Shown here: positions 35,578 through 43,361 of the stretch, one piece after another
Layout of the letters: the number at the start of each line of letters is the position of its first letter
Position numbering within the stretch: the stretch's first letter is position 1
NCBI RefSeq assembly: GCF_003350925.1
Contig: NZ_KZ857173.1
Location: 434,001 to 498,000, forward strand
Reading direction: 5' to 3'
DNA length: 64,000 nucleotides
Source: Dyella tabacisoli
GTDB lineage: Bacteria; Pseudomonadota; Gammaproteobacteria; Xanthomonadales; Rhodanobacteraceae
The notes under the pieces: generated by a model
The model's database searches: none
Seen by the model: the letters and a program-made list of their open reading frames with translations, nothing else
What the model was told of the DNA's origin: nothing
Translations under genes and position numbers: made by a program

Positions 35578-37053
35578 TCAAACAGTACGCCGGGCTGCTT
35601 TGGCATCGTCGGAGCGCAGCATTTCAATCTGCTGCAAATAGGTTTGATCCAGGCCCGTGACGTACTCGCCGGAGAAGCACGAGGTATCGAAGTGCTTAAG
35701 CTCGTCGTTGCCATCCTGCACAGCCCAGATCAGATCCTGCAGATCCTGGTAAATCAGCCAATCGGCGCCGAGTATTTTTTCCACTTCGGCAATGCTGTGG
35801 CCAGAAGCGACCAGCTCGGAGGCGGCAGGCATGTCGATGCCGTAGACGTTCGGATAGCGCACCGGCGGCGCGGCAGAAGCGAAGTACACGTTTTTGGCAC
35901 CGGCATCGCGCGCCATCTGGATGATTTGCCGCGAAGTGGTGCCGCGCACGATCGAGTCGTCGACCAGCAATACGTTTTTGTTGCGGAATTCCAGATCGAT
36001 CGCGTTGAGTTTGCGACGCACCGATTTCACCCGCTCGCCCTGCCCCGGCATGATGAAGGTGCGGCCGATGTAATGATTCTTGACGAAGCCTTCGCGGAAC
36101 GGTACACCCAATGCCTCGGCCAACGCGCTTGCGGCGGTACGCGAAGTGTCGGGAATAGGCATCACCGCATCGATGCCGTGGTCGGGCCGCTCGCGCAGAA
36201 TTTTCTCGGCCAGCTTATAGCCCATGCGCAGACGGGCCTTGTAGACCGAAACGTTTTCGATCATCGAGTCGGGCCGGGCCAGGTACACGTATTCGAAAAT
36301 GCACGGTGCATGCACGGCACTTTCGGCACACATCCGGGTGTGCAGTTGGCCGTCCATCGTGATGTATACCGCCTCACCCGGCGCGACATCGCGCAGGCGC
36401 TTGAAGCCGAGTACATCCAACGCCACCGACTCGGACGCCACCGCATACTCGCGCCCCTCGGCGGAAACGCGCTCGCCGAGCACCAGCGGACGGATGCCAT
36501 TCGGGTCGCGGAAGGCCAGCAGGCCATAGCCGAGCAGCAAAGACAGGCAGGCATAACCACCACGCGCGCGCGCATGCACGCCGGCGACGGCTTTGAAGAT
36601 GTGGTCCGGGGTCAGCGCCATCCGGTCCTGAATCTGCAGCTCGTGCGCCAGCACGTTGAGCAACACTTCGGAGTCGGAATCGGTATTGATGTGGCGGCGA
36701 TCGTCCTCGAACATCTCGCGGCGCAGCATCTCGGTGTTGACCAGATTGCCGTTATGCGCAAACGCGATGCCATAAGGCGAGTTCACGTAGAACGGCTGCG
36801 CTTCGGCGGAGCCTTCCGAGCCGGCGGTGGGATAACGGCAATGACCGATGCCGATACGTCCGCGCAACCCGCTCATCGCGCTTTGCCCGAACACATCGCG
36901 CACGAGGCCGTTGCCTTTGTGCAAGCGCAGCCGGGCGCCTTCGACGGTAGCGATGCCGGCAGCGTCCTGGCCGCGATGCTGCAACACGGTCAAGCCGTCA
37001 TAAAGCGCCGATGCCACCTCAGTGGTACCGACAATGCCGATGATTCCGCACAT
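35578..37053 (-). CDS. purF: Amidophosphoribosyltransferase
   Basis: First committed enzyme of purine synthesis, 491 residues. The N-terminal Ntn-hydrolase glutaminase starts with the nucleophile C2 (MCGIIGIVG), with [18 protein letters not shown] and HNGNLVN. The C-terminal phosphoribosyltransferase carries the PRPP loop [17 protein letters not shown]. It is the third gene after folC in the conserved folC-SPOR-cvpA-purF order. The 55-base gap to cvpA holds two 15-base direct repeats. Confidence 0.97.
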   Translation of the reverse strand: MCGIIGIVGTTEVASALYDGLTVLQHRGQDAAGIATVEGARLRLHKGNGLVRDVFGQSAMSGLRGRIGIGHCRYPTAGSEGSAEAQPFYVNSPYGIAFAHNGNLVNTEMLRREMFEDDRRHINTDSDSEVLLNVLAHELQIQDRMALTPDHIFKAVAGVHARARGGYACLSLLLGYGLLAFRDPNGIRPLVLGERVSAEGREYAVASESVALDVLGFKRLRDVAPGEAVYITMDGQLHTRMCAESAVHAPCIFEYVYLARPDSMIENVSVYKARLRMGYKLAEKILRERPDHGIDAVMPIPDTSRTAASALAEALGVPFREGFVKNHYIGRTFIMPGQGERVKSVRRKLNAIDLEFRNKNVLLVDDSIVRGTTSRQIIQMARDAGAKNVYFASAAPPVRYPNVYGIDMPAASELVASGHSIAEVEKILGADWLIYQDLQDLIWAVQDGNDELKHFDTSCFSGEYVTGLDQTYLQQIEMLRSDDAKAARRTV

Positions 37054-37064
37054 GGTTATAGCCT

Positions 37065-37094
37065 GTATTAAAAACGGAGGTATTAAAACTGACG
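37065..37094 (-). repeat. Two 15-bp near-repeats upstream of purF
   Basis: GTATTAAAAACGGAG and GTATTAAAACTGACG are adjacent (plus strand) in the gap between cvpA and purF. The first lies in the ribosome-binding zone of purF. Confidence 0.6.
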
Positions 37095-37107
37095 TAGAGG
37101 AAACTGT

Positions 37108-37779
37108 TTAGCTGTGCTTTTGATGGTTTGCCGGGTCGTCTACATTGGCCCTGTCCACTGCCGGAGCGCTATGCGCCCGTGCAGGCTCTGCCATCGGCAG
37201 CATTCCAGGCAAAGTTGCCGGCAAGGCCGCCGGAAACGTAGGCAAAACGGGCATCGCAGGCATATCGGGCATATGATCGAGCAAGGCCGGCGGCGACTGC
37301 AGGTAATGACGCACGCTCTCGGGCATGCTGTCTCCCAACCACGCCACCACGCCTTTGAACTGCGGCAACAACGCCGATTCGCGCCACCACGGGTCGCGCG
37401 TCAATGGGGTAAGGCCAACCAGAAACACCACCAGCGTGACCAGCAACACGCCACGCGCAAAACCAAATACCGTGCCGAACAAACGATCGGTACCGGATAA
37501 ACCCGTACCTGCGATCAATCGCTTGACCAGAAATCGCAACATCGCACCGGCCAGCAAGACGGTCAGAAAACAAATGCCGTAGCCGACGAAGATCCGCGCC
37601 GACGGCAGCGAGATGCTATGCGCGAAGTACATGGAGACGCTCGGCCCGAAAGTCCAGGCCACCCAGAACGACGCCGACCAGATCACCAGCGCGAGCAGCT
37701 CGGAAATAAGCCCCCGCCAAAGCCCGATCAATACCGACAGGCCGAGTATGCCGATGATGATGTAATCGGCCCAGTTCAT
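37108..37779 (-). CDS. cvpA: CvpA family membrane protein
   Basis: Inner-membrane protein of 223 residues with four membrane segments in the first 125 (YIIIGILGLSVLIGLWRG, LALVIWSASFWVAWTFG, IFVGYGICFLTVLLAGAML, FGFARGVLLVTLVVFLVGL) and a long Pro/Ala/Met-rich cytoplasmic or periplasmic tail (PDMPAMPVLPTFPAALPATL). CvpA is required for colicin V secretion in E. coli and affects envelope stress tolerance. Its direct role is unsettled. The gene starts 48 bases after the SPOR-protein gene. Confidence 0.92.
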   Translation of the reverse strand: MNWADYIIIGILGLSVLIGLWRGLISELLALVIWSASFWVAWTFGPSVSMYFAHSISLPSARIFVGYGICFLTVLLAGAMLRFLVKRLIAGTGLSGTDRLFGTVFGFARGVLLVTLVVFLVGLTPLTRDPWWRESALLPQFKGVVAWLGDSMPESVRHYLQSPPALLDHMPDMPAMPVLPTFPAALPATLPGMLPMAEPARAHSAPAVDRANVDDPANHQKHS

Positions 37780-37827
37780 GTATTCATCGACTCATTGGGC
37801 TCGGTTTGAAATCCAAGGTGTGCCGGA

Positions 37828-38904
37828 TCAAGGAGCAGCGACAACGTTGCCATCAATACTGAGCTTGGTCTTGATCTGCTCACGAATGCGCACGGCGTCG
37901 TCGCGCTGCGTCTGTGGGCCGGCACGCACCCGCCAAAGCTGCTTGCCGTTGGCGTTAACCGTATCCACATAACCGTCGAAACCATTGGCGCGCAGCTTGT
38001 CGCGCAAGGCATTGGCATCGGCCTGGCTACCCATGGCCGCCACTTGCACGGCCCAGCCGCCGGCACGGGCCGCCGCCGGCGCTTTCGCCGCCGCGACCGG
38101 CGCGGCATCTTGCGTCGGTGTCGTCGCGCCGGCCTCCAGCCGGGCCGGTGCGCCAGGGATCGCCTGGGTGATCTTCAGGCGTGCCGCCTCGGCGGCCGCG
38201 CGTGATTCAAACGGACCGGCGGTCACCAGAGTAAGTTGCTTGCCCGCCTGATTGATCGACCGGCTCGCTACCGGATAGCCCAGACCTTGCACGCGCTGCA
38301 TCAAGTTCTGCGCACTGGTGGTAGAGGCGTAGGCGCTCAGATTGAGATTGAAATGGCCGCGCGCCGCCGTGGCCGCTGGCAGCGCGGGAGCCGGGGGCGG
38401 GCTTGCCGGCGTGCTTGGCGGCGTAGTGGCGACCGGTGTCACTCCGGGGCGTTCGGTCCTGACCGCTCGCTCAGCGGGCTTGGTCTGCGCCGGAATCAAC
38501 GGCTGCATCGCGCTCGGCTGGGCGGCAGCCGGCTGCGTTACCGTGGTCGGCGCCGGTTTTTGACTGGCGCCGGGGTCAGTCTCCACATCGCGCGGACGGT
38601 TAGACGCAATATTGACGGTGGCGAGTTTATCGCCGCCGGCTGCAGGACGGACGCTGGCCGCGGCGGCCGGCGCTGGCGCACCCGCAGGTGTCGGCGAGAC
38701 GCCAGGGGTCAGGCTCATGGTCTTGGTTTGCAGGTCGCTATCGGGCGCCGGCGGTATCGCCAGACTCACCGTTTGATCCCCACCGGTAGCCGGTGGCTTG
38801 CTGGAGAAGAACATCGGCACAAACAGGACCGCCAGCGCAATCAGGACGGCGGCTCCCAGCAGACGTGTTTTCAAGACTGACTCCAATAGCGACAAGCGCG
38901 GCAC
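37828..38904 (-). CDS. DedD-like SPOR-domain protein with two SPOR repeats
   Basis: Cell-division-associated inner-membrane protein of 358 residues. It has one membrane segment (about 13-32, LLGAAVLIALAVLFVPMFF), a long Pro/Ala linker, and a C-terminal SPOR domain (about 281-355: GGWAVQVAAMGSQADANAL, LWRVRAGPQTQRDDA) that binds denuded septal glycan. A second SPOR-like copy lies before it (about 183-255: HFNLNLSAYASTTSAQNL, LTLVTAGPFESRAAAEAA). It occupies the place of dedD in the E. coli folC-dedD-cvpA-purF cluster. No ATG is available near the start, and GTG 38904 is used. Confidence 0.88.
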   Translation of the reverse strand: MPRLSLLESVLKTRLLGAAVLIALAVLFVPMFFSSKPPATGGDQTVSLAIPPAPDSDLQTKTMSLTPGVSPTPAGAPAPAAAASVRPAAGGDKLATVNIASNRPRDVETDPGASQKPAPTTVTQPAAAQPSAMQPLIPAQTKPAERAVRTERPGVTPVATTPPSTPASPPPAPALPAATAARGHFNLNLSAYASTTSAQNLMQRVQGLGYPVASRSINQAGKQLTLVTAGPFESRAAAEAARLKITQAIPGAPARLEAGATTPTQDAAPVAAAKAPAAARAGGWAVQVAAMGSQADANALRDKLRANGFDGYVDTVNANGKQLWRVRAGPQTQRDDAVRIREQIKTKLSIDGNVVAAP

Positions 38905-38973
38905 GAACCGGCGCGATTATACCCGGACATACCCCGTCGCCGAGCCTTACTGATGGATCCGATCTTAGTGTCT

Positions 38974-38999
38974 GTTCAACCAGCACGTTCAGCCAGCAC
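38974..38999 (-). repeat. 13-bp direct repeat across the folC stop
   Basis: GTTCAACCAGCAC and GTTCAGCCAGCAC are adjacent (12 of 13 alike). The folC stop codon (38976-38978) lies in the first copy, so the second copy encodes the last residues before the stop. Confidence 0.7.
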
Positions 39000-40256
39000 G
39001 GCGGCCGCGACGAAAAACGAGCCGAACGCAAGTACACGCTCGCCCGGCCGGGCGATTGTCCGCGCGGCACGCAAGGCGGCAGCCACATCGGGATACACAT
39101 CAAAACGAGCCTGCGGCAGCACTTGCGCAAGCTGCTCGGCCAGCGCCGCCGCCGTAAGCCCACGCGGCGTATCGTGCTCCAGCCCGGCCAAATGCCAATG
39201 CCCGATCCGATCGCCCAGAGCAGCGACTATTCCGCCCACGTCCTTATCCGCCAAGGCGCCATAGACGGCGTGGACGCGAGCGGCGGGCTGCGCATCCAGC
39301 CATTCAGCCAGGGCACGCGCAGCCTGGGGGTTATGTCCCACATCGACGATCAAGGCTGGATCGCCCCCCAGTAACTGCAGACGGGCCGGTACGCGGGCCG
39401 CAAGCAGTCCGGCCGTGACGGATGCGGAAAAGTCCTGCGCCGGAATCAGCGCATCCATCCCGCATAACGCATGCAAAGCAGCAATCGCCGCCGCCGCGTT
39501 GGCGTGCTGCACCGGCGCGGCCAGCGCAGGGTTTGGCAGGCTCAACAGCAAGCCATCCCGATGCCGCCAATGCCAGCTATCCGATTGACGCTCGACCAGA
39601 AAATCCACCCCGGCGCGCTGGATGCGTGCCTTCGCCGCCGTCAACGCATCCAGCAATCCATGTGGAGGATCCAGCTCACCCACGATCACCGGCCGGCCGG
39701 CACGCGCAATGCCCGCTTTTTCGCGGCCGATCTGGTCGCGATCGGCCCCCAGCCAATCCATATGGTCGAGATCGACGGTAGTGACGACGGCCACATCGGC
39801 GTCAATGATATTCACCGCGTCCAATCGGCCGCCCAGGCCCACTTCCAGCACCGCCACATCCAATTCGGCGCGAGCAAAAAGATCCAGCGCGGCCAGCGTG
39901 CCAAACTCAAAATAAGTCAGCGGAATCTCGCCGCGCGCCACTTCGATGCGCTCGAAACTGGCGATCAATGCGGCATCGTCGGCATCGTGTCCATCGATTC
40001 GCACCCGCTCGTTGTAGCGCAGCAAGTGAGGCGAGGTGTAGCAGCCAACGCGCAAGTCGGCGGCTTGCAGCATCGCCTCCAGCAAGGCCACGGTAGAGCC
40101 CTTGCCATTAGTGCCTCCCACGGTAATCACCCGCCGAGCCAGCGCGGGCGCTCCCATGCGCTGCCATACCGCGCGCACGCGATCGAGGCCCAATTCAATG
40201 CTACGTACATTGACCTGTTCTTGATAAACCAACCATGCGGCAAGCGTTCGCGTCAT
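38976..40256 (-). CDS. folC: Dihydrofolate synthase / folylpolyglutamate synthase
   Basis: Mur-ligase-like ATP enzyme of 426 residues that adds glutamate to dihydropteroate and to folates. The P-loop is VGGTNGKGSTV, followed by TSPHLLRYNERV, FEFGTLAALDLF, EVGLGGRLDAVN and VDLDHMDWLG, then DVGHNPQAARAL in the C-terminal domain. It heads the folC-SPOR-cvpA-purF run. In many relatives accD or trpA lies upstream, but here it is an EamA transporter, so synteny breaks at this point. The stop lies in a 13-bp direct repeat. Confidence 0.95.
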   Translation of the reverse strand: MTRTLAAWLVYQEQVNVRSIELGLDRVRAVWQRMGAPALARRVITVGGTNGKGSTVALLEAMLQAADLRVGCYTSPHLLRYNERVRIDGHDADDAALIASFERIEVARGEIPLTYFEFGTLAALDLFARAELDVAVLEVGLGGRLDAVNIIDADVAVVTTVDLDHMDWLGADRDQIGREKAGIARAGRPVIVGELDPPHGLLDALTAAKARIQRAGVDFLVERQSDSWHWRHRDGLLLSLPNPALAAPVQHANAAAAIAALHALCGMDALIPAQDFSASVTAGLLAARVPARLQLLGGDPALIVDVGHNPQAARALAEWLDAQPAARVHAVYGALADKDVGGIVAALGDRIGHWHLAGLEHDTPRGLTAAALAEQLAQVLPQARFDVYPDVAAALRAARTIARPGERVLAFGSFFVAAAVLAERAG

Positions 40257-40281
40257 CGGATGACCTCAAAAGCAAAAACAA

Positions 40282-41178
40282 TTAGCTACGGCGCAAGAGC
40301 TTGTCCAATCGCACTCCGCTCACCGCGATCAAGCCCAGCAGCACAAAGGCGATACCAAGCGCCTCCATCCTCGTGGGCTGTTCGTGCAGGATCGCCCAGG
40401 CCAACAGCACACCCACTATCGGTACCCCCAGGCTGGACAAGCTCGCCACGGCCGTGGGCAGTTGCCGTAGCACCACCAGCCATAAACCCCAGGCCACGCT
40501 GGATGCCATCACCACGCTATACACCAGCCCCGTGATGAAGGCCGGACTCCAGTCGATCGGACGTTGCGGCACCAGCATAGTGACGGCGCACAGCCCCAGC
40601 GCGCCAAACAGCATCTGCCATGCCGTGAGATTGAGCGGTGTCGGTGCATGGCGCTGAAACATCCGCTTGCTCAACACCGTGCCCATGGCCCAGGCGCTAC
40701 CGGCGCCTATCGCCAACAACGTACTCCGCACACTGCCCAAACCTCGCCACGGCTCGATAATGCAAAGCAGGCCAATAGCTGCAAGCCCCAGCCCGAACCA
40801 GTGCCGGGAGCTGGGTTTCTCGCGCAGGATCACCCAGGCCAGCAGCACTGCCCAGAACGGCATCGTGTAAGCGAGCAAGGCGACATGGCCAGCGCCACCG
40901 TCGACCAGCGCCCATTGCCCCAGCCCCTGAAAAGCGGCGGTCTGACACAGGCCAATCAGCACAGTCGGCAACAAAGGCGGTGGCCGCAGCGATTGCCCCG
41001 ACACCAGTAGAACGACGAACAACAACAGCGCGCCAAGCATGTAGCGATATGCGGCGAACTCAAATGGCCCCGCATGCTGCAACACCTGCTTCATCACGAT
41101 CCAGCTATAAGCCCAGATCAGAATGACCGCAAACAGAGCAAGCACGGCACCGCGCTGCGAATTCGAAGAATGGGACAT
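40282..41178 (-). CDS. EamA/DMT-family transporter
   Basis: Inner-membrane drug/metabolite transporter of 298 residues with ten hydrophobic segments in two EamA repeats (first: AVLALFAVILIWAYSWIVMK; second: LLAIGAGSAWAMGTVLSKRM). Typical ends are LGVPIVGVLLAWAILHE and LGIAFVLLGLIAVS. The substrate cannot be inferred. ATG 41178 follows no clear ribosome site. It ends 26 bases before folC on the same strand. Confidence 0.88.
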   Translation of the reverse strand: MSHSSNSQRGAVLALFAVILIWAYSWIVMKQVLQHAGPFEFAAYRYMLGALLLFVVLLVSGQSLRPPPLLPTVLIGLCQTAAFQGLGQWALVDGGAGHVALLAYTMPFWAVLLAWVILREKPSSRHWFGLGLAAIGLLCIIEPWRGLGSVRSTLLAIGAGSAWAMGTVLSKRMFQRHAPTPLNLTAWQMLFGALGLCAVTMLVPQRPIDWSPAFITGLVYSVVMASSVAWGLWLVVLRQLPTAVASLSSLGVPIVGVLLAWAILHEQPTRMEALGIAFVLLGLIAVSGVRLDKLLRRS

Positions 41179-41261
41179 GGCGACGGCTTGGCGAATGAAC
41201 CGTGCAGTCTAATGGCGCGCGTCAATCGGTAACACTACGCCGTCATACGGCAGCAGCGCCT

Positions 41262-41687
41262 TTATACGGCTGACTCGTCGGCCACCAAGGCACGCAAGAT
41301 CGGACACTGCTCGGGCGAACCGTGCCCCGGACAAGACTCGATCATTTGCGCCAAGCCATCACGCACACGCGTCAGCTCGGCAATGCGCTCCTCGATCACC
41401 GCCAACCGCTGCTGCGCTCGCTGCTTTACCGCTTTCACGCCACGATGGCGATCAGCCGACAAAGCGAGCAGATCGCGAATCTCCTCCAAGGTGAAACCGA
41501 GATCCTTGGCACGGCGGATAAACCGCAATTGGCGCACCGCGCCCTCGTCGTAACTACGGTAGCCCGAGGCACGCCGCAATGGCTCGGGCAGCAAGCCCTC
41601 GCGCTCGTAGTAACGGATAGTGTCAATCGCCACACCGACGCGCTTGGCGACGGCACCGATGGTCAGAGAAGCTTGGGCTGTGTTCAT
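41262..41687 (-). CDS. MerR-family metal-type regulator
   Basis: A 141-residue regulator: winged helix at the N-terminus (LTIGAVAKRVGVAIDTIRYYEREGLL, given in part as VAIDTIRYYEREGLL), a long dimerisation helix (about 80-117) and a C-terminal metal loop C119-P-G-H122-GSPEQ-C128. This layout fits the heavy-metal MerR branch (ZntR/CueR/CadR-like), but the metal is not defined by sequence. The frame continues to 41726. ATG 41687 is preferred because it sits just after a MerR-type promoter. No efflux or chaperone gene is adjacent, so the target is not evident. Confidence 0.88.
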   Translation of the reverse strand: MNTAQASLTIGAVAKRVGVAIDTIRYYEREGLLPEPLRRASGYRSYDEGAVRQLRFIRRAKDLGFTLEEIRDLLALSADRHRGVKAVKQRAQQRLAVIEERIAELTRVRDGLAQMIESCPGHGSPEQCPILRALVADESAV

Positions 41688-41694
41688 GCATGCA

Positions 41695-41728
41695 AGCATA
41701 AACCTTAGACCTTGATCTAGAGTCAAGT
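41695..41728 (-). promoter_or_regulatory. MerR-type promoter/operator of the merR-like gene
   Basis: On the minus strand TTGACT (41726-41721) and TTATGC or TATGCT (near 41701-41695) are 19-20 bases apart, the long spacer typical of MerR control. The dyad ACCTTGATCTAGAGTCAAGT (41709-41728, plus strand) overlaps the -35 box and spacer. Transcription would start only 1-3 bases before the ATG at 41687, nearly leaderless. Confidence 0.65.
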
Positions 41729-41741
41729 ACCACGATCACTT

Positions 41742-42042
41742 ATGGGCAATGAATCGGTGTCGGGATTGCTTAACCCTGTCAGTAACACCCATACGAATAT
41801 CGACATCGATGTCGATGGCCCGATGACGCTTGGCAATACGAATCTCATGGTCGATGCGGCGCTGGCTGGCATCGGCATCGCCTGGGTCCCGAACTATCAC
41901 ATCGCAGAACATCTGGCCTCGGGCCGTCTAGTTCACCGGCAGCCCGTCCATGCCTGGCGCGTACCTCTACTATCCGGCCAATCGGCCCCCTCCGACCGCA
42001 CTTCGACTCTTTACGCAGACCGTTCGCGAGTGGGCGAACCGT
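41742..42042 (+). pseudogene. Remnant of a LysR-family regulator (C-terminal part, frameshifted)
   Basis: The plus frame from 41742 ends a LysR effector domain: VDGPMTLGNTNLMVDAALAG, IGIAWVPNYHIAEHLASGRLV. The expected continuation then appears in another frame from about 41950: MPGAYLYYPANRPPPTALRL, then FTQTVREWANR. So at least one frameshift lies near 41945-41960, and the DNA-binding N-terminal half is missing. No partner gene remains next to it. It abuts the MerR-type promoter, which suggests a deletion join here. Confidence 0.8.
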
Positions 42043-42188
42043 CAATCGATATCGCGACGAAGATGGCGCTCATCCTTAGGACGTGTCCTGATATTTCCGC
42101 GACCGGTCCAGGCCGATACAGACATAAAATACGATGCGATAAGTCACGAAAAACTTAGATGTCTTCTCAACTTCAAGAGCACCGCTTC

Positions 42189-42833
42189 ATGCATCTCAGG
42201 CTTCCACTAATCACCCTTGCCGCCTGTCTCTTCACTGGAGCCCTCGCCGCTCGCGACCTGCACGTATCACCTGTGATAGGTGAGGATCTGGAAAACGTAA
42301 CGAGCTACTACGACAACGGCGGCCATTTACTGAAAGCCTTGGCATATCGTGATGCATACGGCAATTACCGCATTCTGGCCTTCGGTGGCAACGTTCACGG
42401 ACCCAAGCGTGACAGTGAAAGTTATGTCTCTCTACATGCCTATGGCTTTCTACAGGATCATGGGGGTTATCTGGCCCGATGGGAGATCAAAGATGCCAAT
42501 GGAGGCCCCCTCTGCGGCTTAAAGATGTTGACGCCGCTGGTCGACATTATCGACGCAGGGGATGGTCAATCACTCGTCATGGTTCCGTATTGGATCGATT
42601 GCGATGGATTAGATCCGACTGAGGTGAAGCTAATCATGGTCTATAAGGATCGTAAGTACGCGATCCGCGGCAACTTGCCGAATCAGGAAGGTGACGAGAT
42701 AACCCGTACACCGGGAGAGACCTTCAAGGAGCTTCCGGCGGTGGTGCAAAAAACGGCGCTGGCTTATTGGGAAAGAGTGGAGGCTGCAGCGAAGAAGGCT
42801 GCCGACCGAAGCAATCCGAACGTGGCGAATTGA
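42189..42833 (+). CDS. Secreted protein of unknown function
   Basis: A protein of 214 residues with a clear signal peptide (MHLRLPLITLAACLFTGALA, cleavage before ARDLHV). ATG 42159 would add 10 residues and cannot be excluded, and neither start has a good ribosome site. The mature part is soluble, has two cysteines (PLCGLK, YWIDCDG) and reads as a beta-rich domain (ITSYYDNGG-like opening, YRILAFGGNVHG, VSLHAYGFLQDHGGYLARWE). The C-terminus is a charged helix (ALAYWERVEAAAKKAADR). I do not recognise the family. Base composition is a little less GC-rich than its neighbours, which with the adjoining pseudogene hints at a transferred or eroded patch. Confidence 0.7.
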   Translation: MHLRLPLITLAACLFTGALAARDLHVSPVIGEDLENVTSYYDNGGHLLKALAYRDAYGNYRILAFGGNVHGPKRDSESYVSLHAYGFLQDHGGYLARWEIKDANGGPLCGLKMLTPLVDIIDAGDGQSLVMVPYWIDCDGLDPTEVKLIMVYKDRKYAIRGNLPNQEGDEITRTPGETFKELPAVVQKTALAYWERVEAAAKKAADRSNPNVAN

Positions 42834-42975
42834 TGGCTTAAGGTGTTGTCGCTATCGAACTACAGCGATTGTCGATATCCAGTCGAATAAATCAGGGGCT
42901 CCTTAAGGAAACGCAGCAGTCGATGGTGTCAGATACCCTTGGACGCTAGATCGGTCACGCGCCACAGAAATACGT

Positions 42976-43004
42976 AAGGGACGAGTGACTGGCACTCATC
43001 CCTT
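42976..43004 (-). terminator. Hairpin after the 39-residue small ORF
   Basis: AAGGGACGAGTG and CACTCATCCCTT (plus strand) pair over 12 positions around ACTGG. The single mismatch becomes a G-U pair in minus-strand RNA. It begins 22 bases after the small ORF stop, and TATTTA follows on the plus side. It could serve either strand, including the secreted-protein gene. Confidence 0.55.
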
Positions 43005-43025
43005 TATTTACTCCCGATTATTCCG

Positions 43026-43145
43026 CTACTGGCCTCTGGACCTGCCATTGGCATTTGATGCGCGACTGTTCCAGCCAAGGCGTGACGCCCTTTCGACCGC
43101 ATTCGAATCCAGATCAGGATTCCGAAGAAGCATGACATCCATCAT
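43026..43145 (-). CDS. Possible small gene, 39 residues
   Basis: A short frame beginning ATG ATG at 43145 and ending TAG at 43026-43028. It has a textbook ribosome site, AAGGAGAT, 5 bases before the ATG, and a hairpin 22 bases after the stop. The peptide (MMDVMLLRNPDLDSNAVERA, then SRLGWNSRASNANGRSRGQ) has an acidic N-terminal half and a basic, Arg/Asn/Gly-rich C-terminal half with no cysteine. It resembles no family I know. It sits downstream of an ABC exporter gene on the same strand, in a 528-base stretch otherwise free of genes. A peptide precursor is possible but speculative. It could equally be a fossil of a larger gene. Confidence 0.35.
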   Translation of the reverse strand: MMDVMLLRNPDLDSNAVERASRLGWNSRASNANGRSRGQ

Positions 43146-43361
43146 TGGAAATCTCCTTATAAAAGCCATCCTAGGCCTGTTCCACTAACGGTAGCTTTCC
43201 AGACTACAGTTATGCCGGCCACGAAACAGCCTGTAGTGATTTGTAACCTAGCTCGCCAGGCCATGCCTTCGTCAAGTGACCGTGCGCCGGATGTGAACCA
43301 AGAACACATCTGATCGCAACGTACTCGACAAAATGGAAGATGCGGCAAGCTAAGTATGGCT

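Noticed and set aside
42985-43188. Plus-strand 67-codon frame opposite the candidate small gene
   Set aside because: No ribosome site, interrupted relation to any family, and it overlaps the better supported minus-strand small ORF.
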